From Miscanthus floridulus (lineage: Eukaryota > Streptophyta > Magnoliopsida > Poales > Poaceae), in assembly GCF_019320115.1 (NCBI RefSeq), contig NC_089593.1, positions 16,972,870 through 17,036,869 of the forward strand: a stretch of DNA of 64,000 bases, read 5' to 3'. Position numbers and translations under genes: made by a program. Below the pieces are notes generated by a model. The model was not told the origin of the DNA. It worked only from the letters and a program-made list of their open reading frames with translations, and did no database searches. Of the stretch, positions 22,258 through 33,964 are shown in pieces (position 1 is the stretch's first letter; each line of letters begins with the position of its first letter).

Positions 22258-22615
22258 TACGTGATTCCACTGTTAAGGTTTATATTTGTCTGGCCCGTGT
22301 GTTGCATAAGGAAAAAAAAAACAATGCCACGATAATTTAATTTTCATCAGACTTTTTTTGTACTTCTCATAGAGCACAGGAAGTGTGTGCAAGAACAAAC
22401 AAACCTTATTCTAGGTAATCCAACATCTTTGTCAATACCACATATGTTGAAATGCGTGCATTCGTTAAATAGGAACGGGGTATTGTTTCTTAGTGGCAAT
22501 TGATGAAAATGTGAGATTATGGCTGACAAGAATGCAAGTTATATACGACTGTCAGGAAATTGCACCAGCTTCCAATCATAGTAGCAGCTCACCAATCAAA
22601 TTTCGACATATATAC

Positions 22616-23246
22616 CAATAAGCAGACCACATATGTTTTCCACCACCCAGAACTCCATGCAAGGGTCTTCCGACGAGCAAACAGCTTGTTCTTGACTTTG
22701 TCAGTGACTGAGGCCTGGCTTACCTAAACTATCATATCGAATCTTGCGGCACATGCATGAAGTATTAAATATAGACGAAAAAAAACTAATTGCACAGTTT
22801 GATTGGAAATCGCGAGACGAATGTTTTAAGACTAATTAGCCCATGATTAGCCATAAATGCTACAGTAACTACCATGCACTAATGATGGATTAATTAGGCT
22901 TAATAAATTCGTCTCACAGTTTCCAGACGAGCTATGTAATTAGTTTTTTTATTAGTATCCGAAAATCTCTTTCAACATCCCCGAAACATCCGATGTGACA
23001 TCCAAAATTTTTCATTTCGCGAACTAAACACAGCCTGAACCCGGAGACTTAGCCAGTAGAACACCATCTTTAGCAGTTTCTCTTTTGCATGCTTTACATA
23101 GATGGGCAAATTTGTGATCACCTGCATCTGTGATATCTATATAAATGTGCTCACAGTTAGTTCCCAACTCATCAAACAGTGAAAACGGAGTCACTTGAAA
23201 CTGTAGAACGCATTGATTCACTATCTTCAGCTGCAGGTTATAGTGC
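22616..23246 (-). pseudogene. Unidentified plant exon interrupted by a MITE
   Basis: On the minus strand an exon-like frame follows a TTTCAG acceptor at 23247-23249 and runs through CVLQFQVTPFSLFDELGTNC, a CKACKRE motif and LLAKSPGS. There the MITE 22712-23035 breaks in. After the target duplication the same frame continues (DKVKNKLFARRK, then SSGWWKTYVV) to a possible GTATAT donor at 22615. Apart from the MITE the frame is undamaged, which suggests the exon was coding until recently. I do not recognise the family. Confidence 0.5.
22712..23035. mobile_element. Tourist-like MITE inserted in an exon
   Basis: Left end GGCCTGGCTTACCTAAAC, right end inverted GAACTAAACACAGCC. The 3-bp target duplication TGA lies at 22709-22711 and 23036-23038. 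The interior holds the conserved GAGACGAATGTTTTAAG core and its inverted GAATTCGTCTCA-like counterpart. A 3-bp duplication fits PIF/Harbinger (Tourist-like) MITEs. Confidence 0.75.
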
Positions 23247-23249
23247 TGA

Positions 23250-24365
23250 AACGAAAATATCAAAGGCAAGGACCAGAGCAATTTTGACTGCAGTTTAGAG
23301 CACACAATGCATTTACAGTGGATGAAAACAAATGACAATATTTCTTTAGGCTGCATACCTCACCAAAATTATGATGTAAAGTTGCATAGTTCCAACAAGC
23401 AAACAACTGTTGGGATTTTTTTTATTTAAAAAACATGCATGCCTTTTGTTTTAGGTCAGTTATATCAAAGTGAACAATAGTAAGGAAAAAACACGCATGC
23501 CTCCTGTTCCAATTGAAGCAAAGTGACATGTACCTCGGACTTTCTGTCAAATATTCGTATTTGCAAACTATATCTGAAATCTCACAGGAAAAATTTATAC
23601 TCCTAGTAAATAATAGTAAGGAAATGGCAAAGGAAAGAGTAAAGGGTCCTTTAGGTGCAGCTTACTGTCAACTTTTTTTGCAAATAATATCGTAGAATAT
23701 TACTCTCATGATGCTCTTTTGAGCTATGAAAGATGAACTGCGGAGATCATCTCATTCCTAACAAAATTGAGTCATGGACTGTAATTTTTTTTTTAAATCA
23801 GCACCAATGATTGGTTGAGCTAAATGTGAGAACCCTGAATTAAGCCCCTAAGACTATTGGGTGCTAACAGTAGAACGATAAATCCAATTTACTTGACCCA
23901 AAGCCAAAGTAGGGCACATAAATTAGTATGGTCAGTTATTTTTGGGAATTAGAGTTCAGAGGTTCATATTCATTTACAGGGTAACTTAGTATCACCAGAG
24001 AGCATTGACTCTCAATCTCTTATTTTAATCAAATCTTCTCATTCAAGTGAAATGATGATACATGGCACATACATCATAATGTCCTTTTTATGTGCAAGGG
24101 CCAACAAATGAAAAGCGAGAAACTCCAGATTAAGAGGCCCCAACCTAGTAACCGTCTACAGAACCCAGTAACCCTCTATTTGAGCTGAAGCTAAGCACAA
24201 CAATTGGTTCCTCAAAATCCTCAACATCACAGTAGAATTTACACTGTGAAATCTCAACTCTGGAGCATCAAGAGTTCAGCTCACAACAAATCTACTGGCA
24301 AATTTATCAGCTTGATTGCTACAGCTACCAAAACCCAGGCAGGGTGATTTATGTAATGGACATGA
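23250..24365. other. Non-coding stretch
   Basis: AT-rich sequence with short ORFs only. It could be intron or intergenic DNA between the minus-strand fragments on either side. No terminal repeats or other structure seen. Confidence 0.35.
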
Positions 24366-24369
24366 TTAC

Positions 24370-24578
24370 TTGCAGGTATCGCCGACATTGCCACCGCACT
24401 GCTGGAAGGCGAAGGACATGAGTGACGACCTGGACGTGGAGGCCAGAGCACTTCACCATGCGCACGAGCTTTGCGTAGGCCTCCCCAGTCGTAGCGGGCA
24501 GGGCCCTCCGATCCCGCTCGACCATGCCCCACCACACGCCCTCCGAGTAGCAGCGAGTTTGCACTGAGACATACTTTC
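24370..24578 (-). pseudogene. Beta-amylase exon fragment, frameshifted
   Basis: Minus-strand readings in more than one frame give VWWGMVERD, then ARYDWG, EAYAKLVRMV and finally MSFAFQQCGGNVGDTC, which are glycosyl hydrolase family 14 (beta-amylase) blocks in the right order. Intact enzymes release maltose from starch. The blocks lie in different frames, with shifts between VERD and YDWG, between YDWG and EAY, and before MSF. The piece therefore cannot encode the domain. It has an AG acceptor side (24579-24580) and a GT donor side (24368-24369), so it derives from one exon. Catalytic Glu regions further along are absent. Confidence 0.8.
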
Positions 24579-24956
24579 CTGCCAATCAACAAACGTTTTC
24601 TTGTCATTCGAACAACCATGTCATCTGAGAGAATTCTTATTGGTTCAGCAAACTTCAATGCAGTAGTTTACGATCATATATGTATAACGCTTCGCTCTAT
24701 GAATGCTATCTTCATGCAAGTCTTATGTATCTTACAATCTTTGCTTCAAGACAGCCACTTTTATTCGACAATAATTATTCAAGCACTTCCTAGCTTTCAG
24801 GGTAAATCTAGTACTGTAGTACATCACAAGGCACTTCTGGCAACGGATCCAATCAATAAGCTCCTAAAATGGCAGTGAACGGCGCAGCACTGTTGGGTTA
24901 TGTAATTGCAATAGGGAAACGCATCAAACAGAGGCATAGACCTGAACACCACTCAC

Positions 24957-25140
24957 AAGTGATGAAGCAGCTAACATCTTCTCGAGCGCCATGGAGAGGC
25001 ACTCGTAGCTAGAGTTCGTCTTGATGTCCACCTTCCTGAGGTAGGGTGTGCCATCCATGCCCACCTTCACACCGTGCAGCCGCGACTGCTGCTGCCCACC
25101 GGCCGCATACGCGCGGACCCGTGCGGCCGTGCCCCGTAGC
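24957..25140 (-). pseudogene. Aux/IAA domain III fragment
   Basis: The minus strand reads VKVGMDGTPYLRKVDIKT, then SYECLSMALEKM, the start of the PB1-type domain III of auxin co-repressors. After EKM a one-base loss relative to family consensus shifts the frame. The shifted frame still spells a CFIT-like stretch, followed by a GTGAGT donor at 24951-24956. The EAR motif (domain I), degron (domain II) and domain IV are not present in readable form. Intact members repress ARF transcription factors in the nucleus; this fragment would not. Confidence 0.78.
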
Positions 25141-25331
25141 CGAGTTGTCTTCAACCTCCATCCTCTGCTCGGGGGTACTCGCCAGAGGGGAGGTAGGGCT
25201 CGTCCGCCAGGGCAATCACGGATCGGGGAGGACACCATTTTTGACACAAAGCACGGAAACTGTTGTTACCGATGGATCCAAGAAATCAGGGGAGCGGGAA
25301 AATGGAAGGGGAAGCCGTGCGTCCGCCATAC

Positions 25332-25443
25332 CTCGGGTGCCGTCGCGGAAGGCCTTGGCGACGCGCTTGGGCGTCTAGCGCAGCCCATCGCGGCGGTCGT
25401 CGTCGCCGAGCCCCACCAGCAGCGCGCGCACCGCCGGCTCCAT
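25332..25443 (-). pseudogene. GTP cyclohydrolase I N-terminal exon fragment
   Basis: The minus strand reads MEPAVRALLVGLGDDDRR, then after a nonsense codon TPKRVAKAFRDGTRG, followed by a GTATGG donor. This matches the start of a cyclohydrolase domain of plant GTP cyclohydrolase I, the first step of folate synthesis. The TAG is at 25375-25377, in the middle of the conserved EGLR-TPKR stretch. No zinc-binding or catalytic His/Cys region is present. It lies about 190 bp upstream of the Aux/IAA piece in the same orientation. Confidence 0.78.
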
Positions 25444-25829
25444 GGATCTTGGTGAACTAGATTGTTTCCACGAGCTTCCTTTCCAAAAGCTTGGTCATCT
25501 TCACAATGTAACTATTTTCTAGATGATTTACACAAGTTTCAAGTTGTGGTTTGAACGATCTTCAAGTTTCTTCACCACCGTGTGGCGACTATCTTGTTGA
25601 GTTCAAGCTTGTCACCATTGACTCTTCAACTAGATCAAGTACTTAGATATGTTATGAGTATCTACATATCACAACTTATTCGTTTCATTTTAGCACAACA
25701 GAATTTGTGCAAATCATGCCTTATTCGTTTTTATTCCAAAATATTTATGACAGTAGAATTTGTGCCATGACAAAGTGCTGTTACTTTATGCATAATTGAC
25801 ACAGGAGCGATGCAAAAAAAATCTACTAG

Positions 25830-26072
25830 CGCCTTGTTTAGATGCCATCCAAATTCCAAGTTTTTTCACTCTCTCTCCATCACATCAATTTTTAGCCACT
25901 TGCATGGAGTATTAAATGTAGGTAAAAAAAATAACTAATTACACAGTTTAGTTGGAAATCACGAGATGAATCTTTTGAGCCTAGTTGGTCTACGATTGGA
26001 CAATATTTGCCAAATAAGACGAAAGTGGTACTATTCATTGGGTTCACTTTTTTTTGCAAAGTGAACGAGGCC
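25830..26072. mobile_element. Tourist-like MITE (CGCCTTGTTTAG ends)
   Basis: Left CGCCTTGTTTAGATGCC, right inverted GTGAACGAGGCC, target duplication TAG (25827-25829 and 26073-26075). It contains the same GAGATGAATCTTTTGAGCCTAG-type core as the copies at 19541 and 22712. 243 bp. Confidence 0.8.
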
Positions 26073-26079
26073 TAGTTAT

Positions 26080-29000
26080 CAAAGGTCTGCTTCATTTCTT
26101 GTATGTGTTCGAACAGTTCCAGTTTAAGTGCGCTTTAGAACCAGCGTTCATCATTGATTATCCTGCAACACTGGCTATTAAAGTACTACTATGGTATAAT
26201 AGTGAAAGTATTATTACTACTCTGGAATTAGTAGTGATTCTCATTATCACAAGAATACACTCAAGTACTCAGCATATGTGCATCCCACTCAGCATTTAGC
26301 ATTGAACATTAACCATTCATACACTACTTTCAAACTTTCAATAGTATACAAAATCGTGTACTACATATACAAGAAATATTTTAAATATGCCACTACCAAC
26401 AACAGCCTTCGCAAAATTGACACTCCCAACATGAACCTCGCATTATTGTCAGTCTCAACATTGTATCCTTGGTTTCCTTGCTATCTCACCCATTTGACTC
26501 CCTTCTATCTGTTTTAGCCATCTGAAAAGACAATTGTACCCCTGGTTTCATTTGAGCACAAATAAATGAAGCAAAGAGGCAAGTACCTGCTCACAGCTCA
26601 GCAAAACTTACTAGAACACTGGTAAAACACTAGTTCTGTATATGTCGATTAAAATCATTTTTCCACTCAAGAAAAGTCCAGTGTAAGTAGGAGATGAATA
26701 TGCTTTCTGCAAATCAGTACTTATGCAAAACAAAGACAGTCTACAGACATCTCAAATAAAGACACTGGTGGATTCATACTGATAAAAGAGAAGAATCCAG
26801 AACACTAGTTCGAGTATTCAGTAAGTACAGGGTGACAGGGGAAAGAAATATGATACCCCCAATGCACAGTGGCAGATGCATATTGACTAGAAGAACATAT
26901 ACCAGAGTCCTAAACCGGGCCACCACTGCTGCGCTGCAGGCATTGGTTGCCAAGTCCGATCTGCAAGCTAACCTTCTTTTTGGCCATTCACTTCCATGCC
27001 GATCCACAAGTCCAGGCTGACCCTGTGGCTATGGTGAGGGGAGGTGATGAGGAGGGTAATAGAGACACATAATCTAAATGGAAGAATGGAGTTCTCAGCA
27101 AACTTGGTTCAAAAGTTAATGCATTAGATAATGTGTTGTTTACACATAATCTAAATGGAAGAATGGCAATAGATACTTCAGATCCCAAAGCTAGAATATT
27201 GGATATAAAAGTAGATATTAGCACATTGCTGCAGTTTACTGGACCTTCAAAAAAATCAATCAACCAAAGATGGATTGTTGCAATCGAACTAAATAAATAG
27301 CACCAACTATATGACGTACAAAGGTCTATTTCTTATCTGTTGGGTCCTTCATTCCTGATGTACAAATGTCCTTATATACATTTAGAATCTAATTAAAAAG
27401 GTTGTACAGACCATGGAAACTGAACTGTATGACTGAAGAAGTTTACATGACAGTGCCAAACGGTAAAGGATTACTGGCTTTCTTAAAACACTACTGGTAG
27501 GCAGAAAGCTGTGCTCAAACAAACTTGCCTGCTGTGATCCAATGTGGTATCCAAACATATTACACCATCAACCCCTTACAGGTACTACAGTGCACTGGAC
27601 TTTCAAAGAACTACACAAAGATTGAAGGTTGCATCTTTTCCCCTTTTATAAGCAGGTAGCAGCTGCAAAAACAGCCTAATTCCATATGTTGCTGAAATTA
27701 CAAGAAGTACAATCTTAAAAAAAATTATTGCTACTTCATATGCTGATTGACAGAAATATAAGCCCAACATAGGCCATGAAAAGATCATTTTGGGTGAGGG
27801 TAGTGCTATATTTTTTTAAATCGGTCAGGGAGCTCAATATTGGACAGATTATATTACTAGACCTTTTTTCCAGAATTGGTTAGGGTACTGTCAAATGGAC
27901 AGTGGACAATTGATACTGCTGCAAGAAAGACTGAAACCTGCCAATGAAGTCATTTATGCTAGCTAAGACCTCATTGCACGTAAACTCACATGTGGGCTGA
28001 TGTCATGTATTTCCATGCCATAGGTTGACTCAAGTTATTTTTTCACTAGCATTACTGCTTTGTGCTCAGCAATTTGGTAACGCTGGGGTGTGTGGAATGT
28101 GGATATTCACCTAAGAATATTTCCTGATGTTTAGGAACCCCTGCTTTAACCGGACAAGGTATTTTGATTCCATCAAATGCTACTAACACTGTTATCTTCA
28201 CCGCGACATTCAGTTCTAAAATGATCGTTGGGACAGGGCCTCCAATTCCCTGTCAGCCTTTTTAGCAAAGCAATCAAGTTGATGTGAACCTTCATTTTGG
28301 GATACTGAAGGAAAAACAGGATGTATATGCATGAAGCCAAAATGATATGAAATCAGAAAAGGAAAACAAACTAATTAAGAACTATACAGTCCCGGTTATT
28401 GTTACATACCTAACAAGATTGGATAAAATATTACAAAGGAAATGATTGGGAATGTTCCCAACCCTTCACAGAGAAGTCTTGTTCAAACTGGGTTTCCATT
28501 TTTATTGATGCATTGATTAAATTATACAAATATAGCATGAATTGTTGCATTGACTACATTTAACGAATACAACATGGAGATAAAAATAGAATATTCCTGT
28601 GATTTCTCTGACGAGAGGTATTCAAGTGTCACTGAGATGCATAGAGATAAAAAGGGACAAAGGTAAAAGAAAAGGTAATCGGTAAACAGAGCTATTATGT
28701 ATATGACCTTCTACTAGTCAGAGCTATGTATATAACTATTCCTATATGGCAAGTCCAATTAAAATCTTCAAGCTCTTGTTGCTAAAGTGATAGTGCTTGC
28801 ACAGGATGCCATTAATAAAGATCTTATTCCTACCTGAAAAGTCTAATTAAAAAAGTCTCTTTTTTTTCTTTGAAAGCAAATTGCATTAAAGATAAATGAA
28901 TTCCTATATGACAATTATAATTTAAAATATTCAAGTTGGAAAAAGTTGCTAAAAATGATTAATGAGAACAAAAATATTATCATAAGCTAACATGCTCTAT

Positions 29001-29950
29001 AAAAGCAGGACAAAGTTAATTCGTATTATCCACGATTAAAAAACTGTTACAAAGTTAATTAGCATTATCCACAATGAAAAAACTTGTAGAAAGATAACGT
29101 GCTTCAAAAGACGAAGCAGTAGCTCACCTGTCATTGAAAAGTAGAAACTGCGTTGACCACCTAATCTGTATGCAAAAACGGGCAGGCTGGACAGATTGAT
29201 GAAATACAACGGCGTAATCTGTATGCAAAATATGAGATGAGCATGAGAACATGTAGGAAGAGAACTAGATGAGCATGAGGAAAAGCTTTTGGGATAACTG
29301 TGGATGTAGGAAAAGCTGGAACCGAAAGGACGCAAGGCGAAACGACGGGGAACCCGGTGGCCGGATTACAACAACAAGAGTTGGGCAATATATAGGAGAA
29401 AAAAAAAAGATCAAGGCGTCAATGCAAAACGGCTGGAGGATATCCGGCGGCCGGATTGCAGCAAAAGAACAGATGGGGAAAACATAAAAAGATACAAGAA
29501 GACAAGATGGAGACGCCGCAAGCCTGAAACGTGGAAGAGGCACAGAGCAGAGCAGCAGTGATCCAATAGGGATGATGTACAGGAGCGCCGACGCCGGAGA
29601 GAGATGGCCGGACGGCGAACACGGAGATTGGAGAAGGCGGCACGGATGCCATGGATTGGGATTTGGGAATGGACAAGGAAGAACCGAAGGAGTGAAACAG
29701 GATTTGAGTGGGAGTGGGGCTGGACGGTGAGGATGGTGTACTGTATGCAGTCGCATGCCGTTGTGGGCGGGTCATTTTCGTCTTTCTCCCACCGAATGAC
29801 CGACCAGCTCAGAATGAGGCTGACTGGCTGACAAGCGGCCCCAGCGGGTTCGGGGGCACCTGTTTGCTCATTCGGGCCGGACCCCATCCTGCACTACTAC
29901 GCTTCGCACTCGCACTGTCGCACCGCTCTGCAGTGTAGCAAATAAACGAG
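26080..29950. other. About 3.9 kb with no recognised feature
   Basis: AT-rich sequence to about 29,250, then a GC-richer stretch to 29,950. The latter gives overlapping Ser/Cys/Leu-rich frames on the minus strand that I consider chance. The GC-rich part could hold a promoter for the gene starting at 30,061 or a divergent first exon on the minus strand. I cannot support either from motifs. Confidence 0.35.
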
Positions 29951-30060
29951 AGCGGAGCGGGTGTTCGGGCGGTGGTCGGTCGTCAACAGCGGAGCGGGAG
30001 TTTGGTCGGCGGGCGGTCGTGGACAGCGGAGTGGGGGATTGGTCGGCGGCCGGTCAAGAT

Positions 30061-32103
30061 ATGGGTCAGGATCTGCGTGAAGACAAGTCTTTCAAGTCCC
30101 TCATGGACCCAGAGGGGGCTCCTCAAGGAGAGAACCCATTCTTCGCCGAGGTAAATATACGCGATTCGCCTGGACAAAGTTCGATTTAAGCCAAAAAGAT
30201 ACCTTTCCATGCTTATTCTCCTTGTAAACATGTATTCATTCATTTAGTTCTACCAATACAACGAATTTGTGGTTATTCTGATACAACAGCAGTAACAGGG
30301 TCCTGCAGTTTTTGGCTGTATGCCCGATAAGATTTGTTTAACACTTTATTACTGACCAAAGGTTACTGATATATAGGTGGATTTATTTCTTTTTACTACT
30401 GTAAGAGATTTTTAGCCTCTCTAATCCTTATTTTTATACTAGGAAATTGTCTTTTTTTTTGAACAATAGGAAATTGTCATTGTCAGGTCTATGTACACCT
30501 ACATGCTATAGGAAATTGTCATTGTCAGGTCTATGTACACCTACATGCTATCTTCAGAGTAGCTAAGATATATATATCATGTGCCTGTAACTTTAATGTT
30601 TGCTGGTACATCTTATACTTAAGCTTAAGCTTTTATTATATTCATTTAGTTTTACATGCTATTTTCTGCCTACTTGGATCTCATGCTTAAGCTTTTAATT
30701 TATCCTGAATGTTGGTACTAATGCTATTTATGTTTACTGGTACATCTTATGCTTAAGCTGAAGCTTTTATTATATTCATTTTGTTTTACATGCTATTTTC
30801 TGCCTACTTGGATCTCATGGTTAAGCTTTTAATCTATCCTGAATGCTGGTATTAATGCTATTTATGTTTACTGGTACATCTTATGCTTAAGCTTAAGCTT
30901 TTATTATATTCATTTTGTTTTACATGCTATTTTCTGCCTACTTGGATCTCATGCTTAAGCTTTTAATCTATCCTGAATGTTGGTACTAATGCTATTTATG
31001 TTTACTGGTACATCTTGAATACGGCAATTGCTTATTAGCATAAAAAACTAACATTTAACCAGCTGGGCATGCAGGTTCCCACATTCCAGTTTGAGCTGTA
31101 CAGCACTGAATGTTGGCCACAGCCACAAGACAAGTTCTTGGCCCAAAAGATGGCTTGGTGTTTCGGCAGCATGCTAAGCAAGATAAAGAAACTGATGCTT
31201 GTACAGATAGCTAGAGAAAATAATGGGCATGCTCAGTTTGTCGAAGGGGTTATAACCGGTGCAGTAGGATCACGCCCTGTTTTTCAACACTACTTCGGCA
31301 CTACTTTTCAGAGAAGGAACAATGTTTATCTCTCACAACAAATCAGCAGCAGCAGCCAAATTCCAATGAGCCCAACAGGGTCAGTGTCCTACAAAATTCC
31401 AACCACTTCAGCTCCAGGTTTATTTGCTGTACTGGTTCAGCCAATGGGAAGACGAGGTCGAGATGAGAAGCCAATCGAGCCAATCAAGGTTATCTTCAGC
31501 CTTAGCAACCTCTATTCAGTTGGATTCGTGTACAAGGAAGTGTTCTACCATTACGAGGATGCCAACGTGTCCGGTATTGCAGTCACCGAAGCTACTAAGA
31601 GATTCATAGTGAAGATACCAATGGATGGAGGCTATATGGAGAATGACTTATCAAATGTCAGAATTGGAATTTGTGGCCTCTGGCAGTCCCAAGATACCCT
31701 AAGCAATGCTGAGCACAGGACCCGAAAAGAAGTAAGACATGCATTAATGAGTATATTTATTCCCATATTAGAGGGGCTTCGGTTCCCAGCTTGGCTTCGT
31801 AGGTTATACGAGATCTACAGCAACAATTTGGATGTTACTACTAATGATCCAAAGGATAACTTAGAGACGAAGTACTCAGGAAATTTCACCAAGTGGTCTA
31901 CAATATCTAATGACGTGGCCCGTGGTCAAGTCAACTTCAGTGATGCTATAATAGCAGGAGCACGCTACAATAGGTTTGAGGTACTCTTGATCCAGAGCTC
32001 GATGCTGTTACTGTCTGCAGTGAAGAGGGCTCTGAATGTTGGCCACAGCCACAAGACAAGTTCTTGGCCCAAAAGATGGCTCGACGTTTCGGCAGCATGC
32101 TAA
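30061..32103 (+). CDS. RIP-like protein (rRNA N-glycosidase domain), array unit 1 with authentic 5' exon
   Basis: Model: join(30061..30150, 31075..32103), 372 residues. Exon 1 opens with ATG after a GC-rich leader and encodes 30 acidic, Pro/Gly-containing residues, ending GAG before a GTAAAT donor. Exon 2 follows a GCATGCAG acceptor in the same phase. The domain has RIP-family blocks: NLYSVGF (first active-site Tyr region), GICGLW, the helix with EGLRF (the E-x-x-R catalytic pair) and the later KWSTIS (conserved Trp). Where most family members have a second active-site Tyr there is Trp, so activity is uncertain. Intact members depurinate 28S rRNA. There is no signal peptide, which suggests the cytosol, as for other cereal RIPs. 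The C-terminus is a 23-residue out-of-frame tail made by the junction with unit 2. Confidence 0.68.
30466..30551 (+). repeat. Two-copy 41-bp direct repeat in intron 1
   Basis: TAGGAAATTGTCATTGTCAG and the following GTCTATGTACACCTACATGC occur twice in tandem. Confidence 0.85.
30600..31016 (+). repeat. About 136-bp tandem repeat in intron 1, three copies plus part
   Basis: Copies start near 30,600, 30,732, 30,868 and (partial) 31,003. Each contains CTGGTACATCTTATGCTTAAG, runs of CTTAAGCTT, and CATGCTATTTTCTGCCTACT. The last copy ends about 60 bp before the exon 2 acceptor. Confidence 0.85.
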
Positions 32104-33594
32104 GCAAGATAAAGAATTTGATGCTTGAACAGACAGCCAGAGAAATTAATGGACATGCTCAATTTGTCGAAGGGGTTATATCCGATGCAGCAGGATCACG
32201 CCCTGTTTTTCAGCACTACTTCGGCACTACTTTTCAGAGAAAGAACAATGTTTATCTCTCACAATAAATCAGCATCAACTGCAGCAGCAGCCAAATTCCA
32301 CCAAGCCCAACAAGGTCAGTGTCCTACAAAATTCCAACCACTTCAGCTTCAGGTTTATTTGCTGTACTGGTTCAGCCAATGGGAAGACGAGGTTGAGATG
32401 AGAAGCCAATCGAGCTAATCAAGGTTATCTTCAGCCTTAGCTACCTCTATTCAGTTGGATTCGTGTACAAGGAAGTGTTCTACCATTACGAGGATGCCAA
32501 CGTGTCCGGTATTGCAGTCACCGAAGCTACTAAGAGATTCATAGTGAAGATACCAATGGATGGAGATATATGGGGAATGACTTATCAAATGTTAGAATTG
32601 GAATTGGTGGCCTCTAGCAGTCCCATGATACCCTAAGCAATTGAAAGGTCCTTGTTGGTTTTGGTAATTGAGTGACAACCTAGGTGGACTAATTGTGTTT
32701 ATGTGAGATACACAGGTGATTAGTCCACAGGTATATGTGTGTGAGCAACATATGCCATGAAGGTGAAAATGTCTTGGAGATGTTGCAAAGCTCACACATG
32801 TGATGATGAAGGAGCTTATTGCACATGAGACATGACATTGAGTCATGTGATCAAGGTGGAGAAGATCAAGACATGACTTGGCTTGATGGACCGGTTGCAA
32901 GCGTGAAGGGCAAGTCGAAGGCTTTGGAGTGATGGACCGCGTGGCGGTGAAGCTTGAGCAAGACTTGGCGCCGATGGACGATGGCAACGGTGAAGAGCAA
33001 GTAGAGTCAAGATCGATGAACCAATATGATCATGTGATGATATGAAGTGGATCATATCATTGTTGATCGTGTTGGTGCATGTGTTGCATCGACATTGAAG
33101 GAGATGGAATGGAATGCGCAAGGCAAAGGTATAACCTAGGGCATTTCATTTCACCGGTCATAGGTGTGTAGAGAAGTGTATGACCGGGTTTAGGATAGAT
33201 GGCCGTACTATCAAGAGGGGCAAACTTGTTTGCATATCGGTCATCTAGTGCCACTCGAGTGATCTAACTTTGCATTGTCGCTAGGATCGAGTGGCGTGGC
33301 AAGTTGAGTGGCTAACATCCTTTGGGAAATGATTGTGAAAATGCTAACACACATACACATGGTGGTGTACACTTGGTGGTGTTGGCACATTTACAAAGGC
33401 GGTGGTGTTTGCAGGGTTGAGATGGGCAAAGGTATAACCTAGGGCATTTCATTTCACCGGTCATAGGTGTTGGCACATGTACACTTGGTGGATTCGGCGC
33501 TTTCGGGAAAATGGAATGCCTATTTTCTATTGCGCCGGATGCAAATTCTTGTGGTTAGCACACTTGAGCAAGGGTGAAGAGAATGGAGAAGATG

Positions 33595-33915
33595 CTGGCG
33601 TCGGTCAACTGACCGGATGCTGGATCTGAATGCACCGGACGCTGGAAGGCTACGTCCGGTCAGGCTGACGTAGTAACTGGAGTGTGACCGGACGCTGGCT
33701 GCGTCTGATCGCGTTCGACCGAACGTGTCCAGTCATGCTCGGGAGCTTACTGGAAACGACCGGACGCTGAGGGTCCAGCGTCCGGTCAGTTGAAGCTGCT
33801 ACGTCCGGTCAGGTCAGTGACCGTTGGAATCGGGACACGTGGTCGTCTGCGGGCGACCGGACGCTGAGGTCCAGCGTCCGGTCAACATGACCGGAGCGTC
33901 CGGTCGGCCTGACCG
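33595..33915. repeat. ACCGGACGCT / AGCGTCCGGT array in the solo LTR
   Basis: About a dozen copies in both orientations directly upstream of the TATA box, including close inverted pairs such as GACCGGACGCTGAG followed by CCAGCGTCCGGTC. Confidence 0.8.
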
Positions 33916-33955
33916 TTGCCCAGTGAAGGGGTAACGGCTAGTTTAGCCCTTGGGG

Positions 33956-33964
33956 CTATAAATA
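33956..33964 (+). promoter_or_regulatory. TATA box of the solo LTR
   Basis: CTATAAATA within GGGGCTATAAATAGAAG, the best-formed promoter motif in this LTR and in the element's own orientation. Confidence 0.6.

Noticed and set aside
29265..29887. Minus-strand Ser/Cys/Leu-rich ORFs of up to 163 codons
   Set aside because: Three overlapping frames are open together, no family is recognised, and there are no convincing exon borders. Possibly a promoter region instead.
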